DNA of 64,000 nt from Thuidium tamariscinum (GCA_947034885.2 OX344753.2:29590347-29654346); one strand, 5' to 3'. Counted from the first letter of the stretch, positions 1-12,322 are shown. Notes: generated by a model from the sequence alone, not told the origin. Numbers and translations are program-made.

Positions 1-1960
1 TGTTGAATATTGAATACATACTCAATATTTAATACATATTGAATGTATATCTAATACTAGATATATCTCATATTGATTGGTAGAGAAATTGTTCATCAAA
101 TTTACAAATATGTATATGTACACAATAGATGGGCGGGTAATAAAATAAAAAAATCTAGGTGAATGGATTAATAAAATAAAAAAATTGTCTCACTATCTTT
201 TGGGTGGATGCCTATGCCTCACTATCCACCCAACAACACTATGAACATCATTTGTTCACTTCTAAAGTGCCATTGTCACATCTCAAAAATATCCATGATT
301 TCTTCATTTCTTCAAGAAAGGTTTGTTTAGACTTCTATCATAGTTGTCATTCTTTCTAAAGGCCTGTAATTATTGCGAAGTTAGTATCTTTGTTATGCAA
401 GCCAACCCAATCCTAATCACCTTCCGTTTTGGTAGATTAGGTTGTTCTCTTTCAATTCAAAGAGAAATGAATATATGATCTATCATGGCATATATATGGT
501 GCATTATGATCAACGATACGACTCTCAATTTTGCATCTAGTCCTTAGTTAAAAATAGGACAACCTATACAACTAGTATGGAACAAACATAACATAACATT
601 TAGAGGCATTCTGAATGCTTGAATTGTCAACCATAAATAACATCTACAAAAGGTAACTTCAACTTTACCGCCCAATTCCAACTAAATGTTATCGAAAGGG
701 CATGACACTTGATGAAAATCCAATACCTTTCAAATCAACTTATAAAATACAATAACTTGACTACTTCTTCAACTCACTAGTTTGACACTGTCATCTCCCA
801 TGCAAAATCTTAGCAACCATACTCCAATTTGAAGCAAATAGACTGTATCTCCAACATATATACTGTGACTATTGGATGAGTGCAATGACTACTTTGTGAG
901 AAATTAAATGTACAATTAAGTTAATAGTAATTTCATTGCAAAGTTGTAACATTTTGCTTCATTACTAGTCACTAACATTTTCTAATGAGTGTTTGTAACT
1001 ACTAATGGGTGTGAAATATTCCACATCATTTTATTGGAGAAAAGGCAACCAAAGTGACTACTAAATAATGTTATGAATCTTAACCTAGAGAATCCATGGT
1101 AATTTTGATTTGGGAAAATAAAATGTAAAAGAAAAACAGGTTCCAAACAAAATCTATTGTAGTACAAAGGAAGTTTTTTCCACTCAACACATCCACAGTC
1201 TAGATATGTTCAACTGCTTAAGTGGATGGAAGTGGGTTGCTCTGGATAGTTTATTGTATTTTCAATGGCAGAATGTTCTACTTGGTATTGACTGGAGAAT
1301 GGCATGCATCCCACATGTTGCTTGTAAAGCTTGTTTGTTTCGGCCGGGTTGCCTTGGTTGTTGTGTCGTGTCAGTCCGACTGCGACCCTCGAAGGTCGTA
1401 TGTTTAAAAAAAAAAAAAAAAAATTGTTTGTAAGAAAATCAAGCATTTTCAGATAATCTGCATGTGATCTCCCAATTGACCGAAAGATTTTCAAAGTCAA
1501 GCCTCGTTCTAGTAACAAATCTCAGAGCCTCACAAAACTGGATTTGCTGCAGCTGATTGGGTCGTAGCAGATCGGCCATGAGTCAGCTCCTCGAACTAAG
1601 TTACCACAATCTCGTGCTGCGCAGCAGAAGGATCAAGGATCGGGCCCGTGAGAACGTAAGAACGTTGGAAAATTGTTTCCAACTCCCGTCGAGAATTGTT
1701 TCTAACCTCCCTTCGATCCTGATAATGTGAAGTTCTACCATACCATAGTTATCAACTAGGACCACCCTTCATTTACAGATATGTCACGACCGATTTTGGA
1801 TTACATTCCGAAACAGATACACAGAAATGAAAAGAATTCAGTGCAGTAATAAAAGATCTCACTTAATTTCCTTCTCACTAAATCAATAGTGTTCGCTAGA
1901 ATCTGCAATGCTACAAAGCAACAGTGTCTGACTTGAAAATTGAAAACTAACCTACTGAGC
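1..1960. other. AT-rich intergenic DNA, no gene seen
   Basis: This stretch is AT-rich with no exon-like coding signal on either strand. A pure A run of about 18 lies near 1407-1424, just after a short GC-richer patch (1339-1400). That could be the 3' tail of an old LINE or SINE insert, but I cannot identify the family. Confidence 0.5.
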
Positions 1961-1968
1961 GAACAGTA

Positions 1969-2184
1969 TTGATTCTCTTACTTAATGTAGACATGACTGC
2001 CAGGCACGCCGTCAAGATGTCAAAAGATCAAATTCTACGGGAGTTATCTGGGCATGCATGGAATTGGAAAGTATTCACTGACCTGGAGCTAATTGAATAC
2101 GATGAAACCCTCTTGCGTTTTGCCTTTCATAAGGACACTGTAATTCATATTCCAAATAATATCCTCAGAATCCGCCAAGTCTAA
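1969..2184 (+). other. possible LINE ORF1 (DUF4283-like) remnant
   Basis: A 71-residue frame with a hydrophobic/aromatic spacing (for example FAFHKDTV after an ELSGHAWNW patch) that loosely recalls DUF4283 domains of plant LINE ORF1 or gag-like proteins. No zinc knuckle follows and the frame stops at once. It may equally be a chance frame. I give it only because its composition looks more protein-like than the surrounding DNA. Confidence 0.18.
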
Positions 2185-2460
2185 TTGGAGAACTTCCACA
2201 TGTCAATAATACGAGTCCAAGAATCAAAACCACCATGTCAATCTCATTGGCTTATGAGACAAAGGTACAACCCATACTCTTTGGCTCAATCTGAGCCTTT
2301 TGATCAAGCAAAAAGGCACAACTGGAAGTTGAAGATTCAACGAAACAACTTGACTTTACACTTGACAACATTCCTGAGCCTCCCAGATCTCAAATTTTTG
2401 GTGTCGGTCCGTGTGGTGCATTCAATAGCTCATTTGTGCCAAAGGGTCGGTTATACCAAC

Positions 2461-2740
2461 CTATCCCTCGTCCTCGACAACCTTGCTTTCCAAGTTTCTA
2501 TACCCTTCGGCGGGCACCTCAGTGACCGAAACGTACGAGTAGAGCTCCTCCCTGGCATCCTCATCATCCTTCCGCTTCCTGGCAATGCGACCTCGGATTC
2601 TGGTGGGCACATTGCGCACGCCTCGGCTCCAGATGTGCTTGTTCAGCTTCACGTCAAGCCGGACAGCACTGGTTCCCATCGTCTGCTGCGCAAACTTCCT
2701 GATCTCCTTCACCGCCTTGGGCGCCATCTTCTTGAAGGTG
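2461..2740 (-). pseudogene. RPL31: orphan 3' exon of 60S ribosomal protein L31
   Basis: The 92 codons match the body of eukaryotic L31 (eL31) of the large ribosomal subunit: TFKK.APKA.KEIRKFA, then [15 protein letters not shown], the basic [11 protein letters not shown] segment and the acidic C-terminus ending EDEG. The exon opens after a good acceptor (pyrimidine-rich, ...GCGTAG) at the same place where plant L31 genes have an intron, splitting the Cys codon of HGC-TFKK. The first exon (about 28 residues, VTREYTINLHKRLHG) is not found in the 620 bp before POP4, which lies upstream on the same strand. The exon itself is free of stops. Some conserved lysines differ (KKAPKA has become KMAPKA). 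I infer a partial duplicate of a functional gene elsewhere, not a working gene. A distant or unannotated first exon cannot be excluded. Confidence 0.8.
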
Positions 2741-2789
2741 CTACGCAAAGGCAATTGAGGAAATCGTTAAAGACACGCTCAAGGTAGGA

Positions 2790-3365
2790 AATACATTTGT
2801 GCACAGTCCCTGTAAAGATCACTCATTTGCATGGAAAGTGTCAAACAAGGACGCGATTTGTAAGAATAAGATCAACTTCTATCACATGAGATTACATACT
2901 TCACCTCATTATGGGGTAACGAGACCAGCTTGCTAAGGAATTGCATGTATCACTTGGCAGCTTGACTACCTTAACTCCCAAAGTTTTCCAATCGTAGTGA
3001 ATGCAGGGACAATAGCATCCATGATTGAGACCTTCAAACTTCAATAACTCATAACTAATTCTCAAGGTATTCAAGTGATCCGTACTGTAACGCATGGGAA
3101 TCCTCGCAAAAAGGGAAACAAGGGAAACAAGCAACGCAAGAGGAAATTCCAATCTGATAAAGGAAACGACGGGAATGGGTTCCCTACCTTACCTCATTAC
3201 AAAGTAATAAAGAGCAGTCAACACCACAACGGGGAATTAAGTGGTCACTAAAAGCCAAGACCTATTTTAATGGGCTTAAGCCGTTAATAATGGGTTAAAG
3301 AGTACTCCAGTATCTAGGTGGTAGGGAGATAGCTGAAATGAGAATCAACAGTTTGAGTAACATAT
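2790..3365. other. intergenic DNA between RPL31 exon and POP4
   Basis: I searched this for the missing L31 first exon on the minus strand and found none. It would serve as the 3' region of POP4. No other feature is evident. Confidence 0.5.
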
Positions 3366-4329
3366 TCACAGTTCAATAGTCGGCTTCAGCTGCCGTTGCT
3401 TTCTGGGATGCAATTGCCGAGAAAAGAGGTTATTCCCAAACAAAGTGATTCGCAAGGAATCCAGCTGGAACATGAACACAGCTCCTGTCTTCGGGACTAC
3501 TCTAAACTTGTCTTGCACAGTTATTATACCGAACGTCTGATCGGTTTCCCTAACCATGATGCCCTGTATCCCAACATAGCTGGAACTCTTCGACTCCACC
3601 ACGGCCAAGATGGCCCCATGCAAGTCGGCAGTAAGAAGGCGCGGTCGCAGCATGGACTCACTGCAGTCCTTCACTAGGCTCCGAGTGTAGGTCTCCCACA
3701 TCTCATGCATGGGAAGGAACAAAGCATATTTGTGATACTCAGCAGGGAGGTCATAGGAGCCTGCGTGACGGTGCTGGCGCATGGAAAAGTGTTTGGCAGA
3801 CCGCTTGCTCCGAGCTCGGTGTGCTCTGTCCTTCGCCCTCTCGGTCGCCCCGCCATGGGTCGCCGGGTTGTCCAACAGGTAAGGTCGGTCCAGCAGCCGA
3901 TCCTCTATCGTGCCAGCAATATTCCCTGCTGTTTTGGCGTTGCTCACCAGAAGCTCCTGCACCACGGCGTCGACTCCCACATTCGAGCTTTCTCTGCGTA
4001 CCTTGAGACCAACATCGAAACCAACGTCATACAGCAAATCAACATATGTTCTGGTCTGTGAGAAAATGGAAATATGCATCAAAAACGGTAAACCGTTCTT
4101 TTGTCGCATTTCAGCAGTTTCATTCGCAGTTGTTCTCTTCCGGTCATTCCATGTGCTAGGTACCCAGTTTTGCTTTCAAATTCCGAGACTTGGCCATAAA
4201 AATCTCAGTTTATTGAATTGGAAGAGCGGGAATACTACTCACAGATTTAGCAGGAGCGACCGCAGCAGCTGGGGTGGAAATCTTGTGCTGCCTGAGATAC
4301 CAACTCGGCATATCGTTGTGCCCAGCCAT
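3366..4329 (-). CDS. POP4: RNase P/MRP protein subunit p29 (POP4/Rpp29), two exons
   Basis: Exon 1 is 4243-4329 (29 codons, starts MAGHNDMPSWYL) and exon 2 is 3366-4055. The 187-bp intron has a GTGAGT donor and a CACAG acceptor and joins in phase 0, giving 258 residues, close to the usual size for the family. The diagnostic part is the C-terminal Rpp29 fold at about residues 165-245: LTADLHGAILAVVESKS, VGIQGIMVRET, FGIITVQDKFRVVPK and VFMFQLDS. Before it comes a basic region (RAHRARSKRSAKHF) and the LPMHEMWETY block, typical of the eukaryotic protein. The family binds RNase P and MRP RNA in the nucleus and nucleolus and supports tRNA 5' processing and rRNA processing. The start is the first ATG ahead of the donor. 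No break is seen and the gene looks functional. Confidence 0.92.
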
Positions 4330-5449
4330 CGTTCCTCTCCAACCCTAAACCGCGGAATCTAATTGACGTAAGGCCGGTGCGAAGCTTAGCCCTGTCCAAT
4401 TTCCTCATACATCCCGAAATCAGCTTTGTTATTGCTCTCCGCTGTGAAGCAAATCGCACAATATCATGGGTCAAATTGAAAAACACTTGAGTCAAGACAT
4501 AAATAAAAAATTCAAATAAATTGTGAGTGAAAACATTTGACATCAGAGCCGCGTCCAAAGTCTAGGCTCATAATGTTCATCTACGGCTCGCTCTAATTCA
4601 ACGCGATAAGCATCGTCATAGCACCAAACCCTAGAAGAACTGCTCAACGAGCTCGACCACTGATAAAACCCTAAACATAAATCCATTGACTTGCGACGAC
4701 GCACTGCTTTTGAACAGAAACATTTATATCAATTTATTTCAGACTATTATTTTTAACCTCTTTCTTTGCTCATTGATGTCAGAAGTCACTCTAAAAATAC
4801 CCTAAAAATAATGTAGTAATACTCTAAATGCACTCTACACAATATTGTAAATATACTCTAAAAATATTTTAAAATGCTCTAAAAATACTCGAGGAATACT
4901 TGAAAAATACGCAGAAAAATTGGAATACTCTAAAAGATTTGTATTGTACTCTGTCCACAGTTCACCCTGCTCTGTAATTTGCCGTGTGCTAAGCACTTAA
5001 CGTGTACTGGCCACTCCCCCGATTGAGAGGTTGCCACAAGGTCGAATTCTAAGGGAATTGCATGAATTGCTTTGCAGATCGACTAAATAAACTCCCAAGG
5101 TTTTCAAAATGTCAGGGATAAAGCCGCCTACCTAAGAGGGCACCATAGAGAAATCATAAACTCTCGGGTGGCATTCCCCCTCAAGATACGGAAACCCAAA
5201 TTGTCCCCTTAATCTTAGACAACCAGTGCATATTGCTTAAGAGGATGCAAATTACTCAAATATTTGCTCATAGAAGTGTCAGTTTTAGTTCATCTACCCA
5301 AAAAACACTTCAAAACTCCTAAATTTTCACATATGGTATCCAAATAATGCATTCTCTTGTGCGTTGGAACCCTCTTTCGATTGCTAACAAGAACAAGGAA
5401 AAAAATAGAGCAGTCCAAAGCTCGGATCTATTCTCAGCAGCGATTTCAA
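4330..5449. promoter_or_regulatory. upstream region of POP4 and AT-rich intergenic DNA
   Basis: The first few hundred bases above the POP4 start should hold its promoter. They include the telobox-like word AAACCCTA (4676 and nearby CCTAAAC words), common in plant promoters of ribosomal and RNA-processing genes. From about 4770 to 4930 there is a loose tandem series of 'CTCTAAAAATA' words. No gene is seen. Confidence 0.4.
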
Positions 5450-5960
5450 GTGCCCCTGGATGGCAGCTCGAAGCCTAAACCCGAAATGCATGGTCTCACC
5501 AACAAGAATTGCGTAACAAAATTCACCGACTAATGCTCAAGTAGCCCCAAGTTGGTGTTTCACCTCAAAATCAAAAGAGTGATCATCATCCTAGAGCAAA
5601 TCGAGCCGCGCGCCGCTCAACAAGTCATGAACGCTTGCAACGCTAATAACAGTGTCAAATTGTCATTGCCGAATCCCAGTCTCACCTACGCTCAATGGCG
5701 ATTTTGAGAGTCCCCAGCTCCCGATTCAAAACCTATAGCCGAAATGCATCGTCTCAACAACTAGAATTGCACATCAAAAGTCACCAACTAGGCGACTACT
5801 GCTCAAGTAGCTCTAAGCTGCAGTTTCTCCTCAAAACGAAAAGTGTGATCACCATCCTAGATTTATTAGAAACGCGCACCGCTCAACAATCCATGGATGC
5901 TTGCAACGATAGTTTCCGCGAACAATTCTCATTGCCGAATTGGAAAAGCAGTGAGGTCAA
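5450..5960 (+). repeat. diverged tandem duplication, about 250-bp unit, two copies
   Basis: The blocks starting near 5455 and 5695 share a series of words in the same order: CGAAATGCAT.GTCTCA, AGAATTGC, ACTGCTCAAGTAGC or its variant, TGTGATCA.CATCCTAGA, CGC.CCGCTCAACAA, GCTTGCAACG and CATTGCCGAAT. They differ by many substitutions and small indels, so the duplication is old. A 110-codon frame crosses the second copy but is not kept in the first, so I do not call it a gene. Confidence 0.65.
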
Positions 5961-6027
5961 TGGAGGAGAAAGGTTGGTGAGATTCGAAGTACCAGTCATG
6001 GAAATTCCTGTGAGGTTGATGGTGTGA

Positions 6028-8239
6028 CAACCCCGTTCTTACGGGGTTTCGTCTTTCCCACCATCTTGGCTTGCTCGCGGCTTCGGGAATGGAAGTGGCG
6101 ATGGAGGACGCGGAGGAGTCTCCGATGATCTCTCTCCAGGCGGAAATCCTAACCCTAATTTATTGTATAGGACGAATGTTTCGATCGTTATCATTTTTTC
6201 ATCCATTTCACATCGTATTTGTGGGATGAACTTTTAACAACTTTGAGCCGGAGAAATGACCACATGCTTTCCACTTTGGGAGATTGCTTCACTATGATTG
6301 TTAGCCCGTTGATAATTTCTTCTATCCTTTCTGGAATGGTGTTGCTGTGATTTTTATACACAAGTTTGTGAATCTCGATCTCGAAACAAAGATGTTGAAA
6401 CTAGTGGATGATTGTGCAGGAATGTATTTAGTGGCAGTGTTATTTTATTCTTCCGTTTTTAGCCTTGAACTTCCTATTCAAGATTAAATGTCCCTTGGCT
6501 AGAGAGTTTCTGTGTAAAGTCAATGCGAACAAGGACTTTTCATGTTGATTCTCATTTGTGCCACTTTTCTCATCATTTTAAACAATCCTCTGAAGTTGCA
6601 TATTCCAACTTCAAAACATCTACAGTGCAATTCATAAGCTAAGTTTCAAATCAATAGTGATGCTGCCTTGGAAAATTTAAGGTTGTCCGTGTCAATCGGA
6701 GATCTTCCTATGAACTTCCTCGCGCTGTCGCTCTTAGTTCTGTCACTTGTATCGGGGGATTTACCAATGAATGGACCAAACTTGTTACCCAACAACCAAT
6801 ATCCGAAGATCTCCCGATGGCCGTTTTTGCTGCGTTACCCCGATTTTATGATTTCTTTTGTATGTCATTTTCATGTTGATCATCCTTGAACTCCAAACCC
6901 CAAAACCATGAACTCTGCTCAACGCTGAGCCATTTCTCTGTCCATCGGGAGACCTCACGGTGGACTCTGACCTTGAACTCCTCTTCAACGGGAGATCTCA
7001 CAATAATCCAGAATCCGACACATTTTCAATTTTTGCCCAGAGATGTTGCGGTGAGCCTTGTCATTGCGGGTCCTTATTTTCGTGATCTTCCGATAGTAAC
7101 CAGGTGATCTCCCGAAGACGTTCTCCCTACTTCTTCCCATTTTTTATTCTTTCAAAGAGTTCTCAGCAGCAGCCGTAAATACAGTAGCTAGTGTGAATCC
7201 ATTGCTTGCAAGCAGATCCAAATCAGTATTTCGAAACAAATTCAACTCCTCCACCACTAGCTTGCTTTGCAAAAGGGTCCGAACGTGCTCGTGCTCATTA
7301 TCATCCATCTGAAACAGTTCCCAGGGTCAAATTACAAGTGCAAAGAAGAGAAGAAGAGAAGTTTGTGAGCACAAGAGTCGCTCCAAGACAAAGGCTTGGA
7401 GAAGAAAAGAGAGACGATGTAAACCACAATGCAGCGTAGGGAAGTGGGCAAATTAAATGAAACCCTAAGTGCAAAAGAGAGACGACGTTCACCACAGACG
7501 TGCCCAATACCGTGGCGGATTTGGGTACATTCAAGTTCATGGCGGTTGAAAACGCCACCACAGACGGGTATCAACCAAACAGGCCATAGTATTAGGTCGA
7601 GAAAATATGCAGAGAAAGCAAAAGCACGTAATCCTGAGCACCCCAACAACGAGATTGTGTCTCTTCAAACTTAAAGGTTTCCTTGTTGGACTATTACAAT
7701 TTTTTCAACAGTAGGATGTATCCTTTACCCTTGAGTTCTAGGCTTGTCTCTAATAGGTGAGTTCACGTGGATCTCTTGTTAGTTGATAATTTGATTGGAA
7801 TGAGTTCACAAGGGTCTCAATTTTAGTAAACACGCATTGGATGCCTAGGGGTTAATCCCTAAATGACGGGCTGGTTATCATGAAAATCATCGTTTTTTAA
7901 TACTATGCAACATCATTTATTTCAAAAAAACAAAAGCATTTGTGGAAAGTCAAGCTATTTTGGAAGATCTCCCCTTTGTGCACAAAATTCCAAGGATGAA
8001 CAATTGCACTTCTATCCTGCATACAAAGATTTCTATAACAATAAGTAATAGACTAATACTTCACAATGCAAATAGTGATAAAGTTCTATTGTATTATTGT
8101 ATAAGAAGACTCTAAGAGCCTTTTTTTATATATAGTATTACAAAAAGTCACAAGTGACGTAGATGATTACAAGGCAAGCTATACAACCATAGTTAGCACC
8201 CTAAATCCTAAACATTTGGATCCTCTTGTACATTACTTG
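6028..8239. other. intergenic DNA, no gene supported
   Basis: Short frames occur but none has splice or family support. The word GATCTCCCGAT and close variants (GATCTTCCTAT, GATCTCAC, GGGAGACCTCAC) recur 6-7 times between 6700 and 7115. They recur at irregular distance, so this is not a strict tandem repeat. A small perfect hairpin (AACCCCGT...ACGGGGTT) lies at 6029-6048. Confidence 0.4.
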
Positions 8240-10130
8240 ATTCATTTCTCGTCGTTGGATGATTCTCCAACCACAAGTTTGCACTTGGCATGAGTGCGTG
8301 AAGCTGGTCCATTCGCATTTAGAATGGATTCTAAGACATTGGAATCCTTCCAGGCTTGGAGGGTATTTATGGTTTGTGAAGAATGTTGCTCCAATAAATA
8401 GTCAACTATTTGACTCATGTAGTAGGGCCCATATGTAAAGTCAAGCAATGCCATACTAATAAGATCTTCTTCAGAGGCATTTGCAGTCTGGTCGCACACT
8501 CTTTTTCCTTCAAAATTCCAATGGTGACATTCTTGATGACGTCCCTACTTAAAGGTTTGTGATTGTTTATCAAAAAATCCACCAAGGCATTGGAAAAAAA
8601 ATGCCATCCTTCCCTCGTTCTGTGGACCTTTTTCCATGAGCTTGGATGCAACTTGAACGATCTCTACTGGGTCAGTTTCCCAATTCAATTGAGAACTATC
8701 TGTGCCCTTTTCTTGATCATGTTGGCCTTGTTGCCAACTCCAAATCAAGTCTCGGCCCCATAATCTGGTCTCCGGAGTTGTGTCACCAATGTGTTCCCTG
8801 GAAGAGGGCGGCATATTTGTCATCAAGTTGAACAAGGCGTATAAACGATCATGGAATGGGGCTGAACAAATAACACAACGTCTCCTTATTAAAAGCATTG
8901 TGTAATTAGACATTGAGGATGGTATACGTGGACACATGATCCAAGTGCCCATTTTCCTTCAAGGCCGAGGGATTCTTGACATATAGGACATTTTGTATGG
9001 TCCAAAACAAAAGTTGCTAGCTTTGGCTACAGATGTTGTCGTTGTTTCTCATCTAAGTGGCATGACATTTGGTTTTTGTGGTCCCAACCAAATTGTGTCC
9101 AATTGATTCCTGCATTTTCAACTGTGTTCAACATGGACATATTTTCAAGAAACATATCCTCCATAAATGCCGACAATGTGAGTCCATTCTCATGTTTAGG
9201 GGCATTTGCGACAAAGTTCTTTGAAATTTTTTCCAAATCCTTTACAACTTACTGTGATCTGTCCACGGAGAGAATGCATGCAACCTTCCAATGATAGTAT
9301 GTTGTTGCCAGCTCATTCAATCGTGTACGAAGTATGTTGTTTTCCTCTTGAAGGCCTAGTTTCTTCGAAAATGGTATGGGGAGTGGGAGTATAGGGAATG
9401 AAAGTGAATCTTAAGCCTCTTGAACATCATCTGTCTCCACGATAGCATCTTCCATGACGGTAGGAAAAAGCGTAGTTGGCAATATTGAAGAACGTTTGAC
9501 ACGCTTGCTAGGAGGAGTATACTGAATGAGACCGCTAGTGAGGTCTTTGACAATCCTCTACAAATGATGGGGATCATGTTCAATAAAACCTTAGTCCATA
9601 TCTGATAAAGTAATCGGCTCATGTTGCTTTTGTCGAAGGCCTTGAAGTTCTTTAGCTTGTTCTGAAATGAGAGCATTCTTCTATTCCAAATTAGATTGCA
9701 ATTTTCTTCGCATCAGATTAGAGTGAAGCAATTGTCGTGTCTTTGGTCTTCAAGAGGTCAAGAGCCTTATTGAGAGCCATGGTTGAATCCCTTGAGCTAA
9801 AAGAACAGGAATATTTGCATCCATAGGCATTTCATCATTCGGTTCGAAGTCGAAAATATTGGTTGCATTTTGTAGTGGTAATGATGGATTGGGAACTGTT
9901 GTTGAGGTTGATCCAAGGCCAATTTGATTGGGCAAGCGTGGAACCTTAGGGAGGCATCTAGGTTCCCGTCTTTGTGATGATGAAGCTCCTTTGACTATTG
10001 GATCTTGAATTATTGGTACAGGGGTAATTTGTGGAACAACCCGTGTTGTCCTTGGAGCATGTGTGCCATCGGAATTGCTATCTTCTTCAGATTCTGATGT
10101 GCTAACTTCAATGGCACTCTTATCTTGAGG
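8240..10130 (-). pseudogene. remnant of an unrecognised protein gene
   Basis: Several minus-strand frames follow one another in order and have protein-like composition: a Ser/Asp-rich start (near 10,120, STSESEEDSNSDG), a Pro-rich stretch (VPQITPVPIIQDP), FDFEPNDEMPM near 9840, a short coil-like part, then a block near 8700-8850 (ETRLWGRDLIWSWQQGQ) and a tail near 8250-8500. No domain is recognised. The frame is interrupted at several points and is not transcribed as one protein. It may be the coding part of an old mobile element or of a lost host gene; no terminal repeats were found. Confidence 0.4.
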
Positions 10131-10379
10131 ATCTTTTCAAATTGGTCCAAGTCCACCCTCCAAAAACTTCAAAACTCCTCTTGCGCTAGTAGAAAAATAG
10201 TGACCAAATTAATAAAACATCAACAATTTCTGTTAAATTTTGTTGATTTGGATATTAGTACTAACAACATCAACAACTTTTTGTTCATTCTGTACATATT
10301 AACAAAAATGTGTCATTGTTTTTGTTGATGAATAGTGCAATGACAAAATCAACAAAAAAATGTTATATTTTTGAAGAAT

Positions 10380-10865
10380 CTCTAAGAATCTAATTTGGAA
10401 TCTACTAAAATCTTTTAGGAAATCTTTTGAAAATCTTTTTGAGAATTTTGATTTTTGTTTTTGAGAATCTGATTTGGAATCTTTAGAGAATCTTTTAAGA
10501 ATCTTTTGAGATTTTGATTCAAAATCTTTTGAAAATCTAATTTGGCATCTTTGGGAATCTTTTAAGAATCTTTTGAAATTTTGATTCAAAATCTTTTGAG
10601 AATTTGATTTGGCATCTTTGGAAATCTCTTAGGAATCTTTTGAGGTTTTAATTCAAAATCTTTTGAGAATCTATTTTGGCATCTATAGGAATCTTTTAAG
10701 AATCTTTTGAGGTTTTGATTCAAAATCTTTTGAGAATCTGATTTGGCATCTTCGGAAATCTTTTAAGAATCTTTTGAGATTTTGATTCAAAATCTTTTGA
10801 GAATTTAATTTGAAATCTTTTAGAAATCTTTTTAACATCTTCTAAAAATCTAGTAGAATCTTCAA
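10380..10865. repeat. 67-bp AT-rich tandem array, about 5-6 units
   Basis: Each unit runs ATTTGGCATCTTTGGGAATC, then TTTTAAGAATCTTTTGAGAT, then TTTGATTCAAAATCTTTTGA and a short link. Units begin near 10,470, 10,538, 10,606, 10,673 and 10,740, and decay at both ends. The shorter word GAATCTTTT is repeated inside each unit, so the array probably grew from a simpler repeat. A 96-codon frame across it is a by-product of the periodicity. Confidence 0.85.
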
Positions 10866-11339
10866 TCTAAACATCTGTTAGAATCTATTTGAATTTGGTA
10901 GAATGCTTTAAAATTAGAAGTTCATGAAGTCCATTATAACTAATTTTTACAAGCTAAGAAATACAACATCATATCCCACATATAAAATATAATACTATTT
11001 TGAGAAAATTTTGAATTTCATTAGAATTCTAATGGAATTCAAAATCTACATCAAATTTTATGTAAATAACTTGATCATGTTTGAATTTATATTGTATAGC
11101 ACTAAAATTTGAATAGTTTCAAGTCAAATTGAACTAATGAATATTATTATTCAAATTTATAAAACTAAAATTTTAAAATTCTATTACATATTGACAATCA
11201 TGTCATAGCCATTTCTAAATATTAAACTATGTATTCAAAATATACTAAAATCAAATTATATTCATCTATAGCTAATTATTTATGTATATTTTCTTATATC
11301 TTTATATCATGGTTGTCATAACGGGCAAGTTAGGGTCAC
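10866..11339. other. AT-rich spacer
   Basis: AT-rich sequence without coding or repeat structure that I can support. Confidence 0.5.
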
Positions 11340-12322
11340 CGGACGTCCCGGACGGACGGTCCGAATGGACCGGACGGCTTTATTTTAGTAAGTAGTGGAA
11401 TTTTTTAGGGTTGACACGTCACCTCATAACTCGAAATCCAGAGCGCGGACGTCTCCGTCAAGGCGCGGACGCGTACAGGTAGGACGCGGACTTCACTGTG
11501 TCACCGTCAAGGCACAAACGCGTACATGTAGGGCGCAGACTCCGCAGTCAACGTCAAGGCGCGGACGTGAGACAAGACGAGGACGCGAAAAATGACAAGG
11601 CGCGGACGTCAACTTCTTTCTGCTTTTGCAATTAGAGTTTTGAGAATTTGGAGGCATGCAATATACCATTGAAAAGGTATTCAAAATACCTTTCCAATGG
11701 TATATTACACGCTTCTAAACTCTCAAAACTCCAATCACAAATTGGAAAACAAATCTACTGCCAAAATCCACAATGCAGTGAATCCGAGGCAGGGCGCGGA
11801 CGCCAAGCAGGGCGAGGACGTCAACTTCTTTCTGCTTTTGCAATTGAAGTTTTGAGAATTCGGAGGCATGCAATATACCATTGGAAAGGTACTCAAAATA
11901 CCTTTCCAATGGTATATTACACACCTCTAAACTCTCAAAACTCCAATCGCAAATTGGAAAACAAATCTACTACCAAAATTCACTATGTAGAGAGTCCACG
12001 AGCAAGAGCGGACGCAAGGTCGGGCGGGGACGCTAGGGCGGGGACGCAATGACAGGTGCGGACGCTAAGGTGCGGACGTCAACTTCTTTCTGCTTTTGTG
12101 ATTGGAGTTTTGAGAATCTGGGAGCATGTAATATACCATTGGTATATTACACGCCCCCAGATTCTCAAAACTCCAATCACAAATCGAAAAACAAATCTGC
12201 TACCAACATCCACAACGCAGTAAATTTGACACAGGGCGCGGACGCGAGGTAAGGCACGAACATCAGGGCGCGGATGCCAAATAGGGCAAGGACGTCAGGG
12301 CGTGGACGCGAGGGTGTTGGCA
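11340..12322. repeat. GC-rich 'gcgcggac' array mixed with three long hairpin units
   Basis: Words such as GGCGCGGACG and variants recur more than 15 times, separated by short spacers (GTCAAG, GTCAG, GCAGG). Three larger units begin with GTCAACTTCTTTCTGCTTTT at about 11,608, 11,819 and 12,078. Each unit then has an inverted repeat. Its left arm ends ...GGCATGCAATATACCATTG, and its right arm begins CAATGGTATATTACACGC and ends ...CTCAAAACTCCAATC. Arms are up to about 55 nt in the first two units and shorter-looped in the third. The region is non-coding. Its GC-rich and AT-rich parts alternate sharply. Confidence 0.8.

Noticed and set aside
1339-1424. SINE ending in poly-A
   Set aside because: There is a poly-A tract and a GC-richer patch, but no clear A and B boxes and no flanking duplication.
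1786-1800. TGTCACGACC as a start of a Ty3-type LTR
   Set aside because: Ten matching bases with no CA end, target duplication or TATA box that could be paired with it.
7206-7680. Plus and minus frames of 77-105 codons
   Set aside because: No start or splice support and no domain; both strands are equally open.
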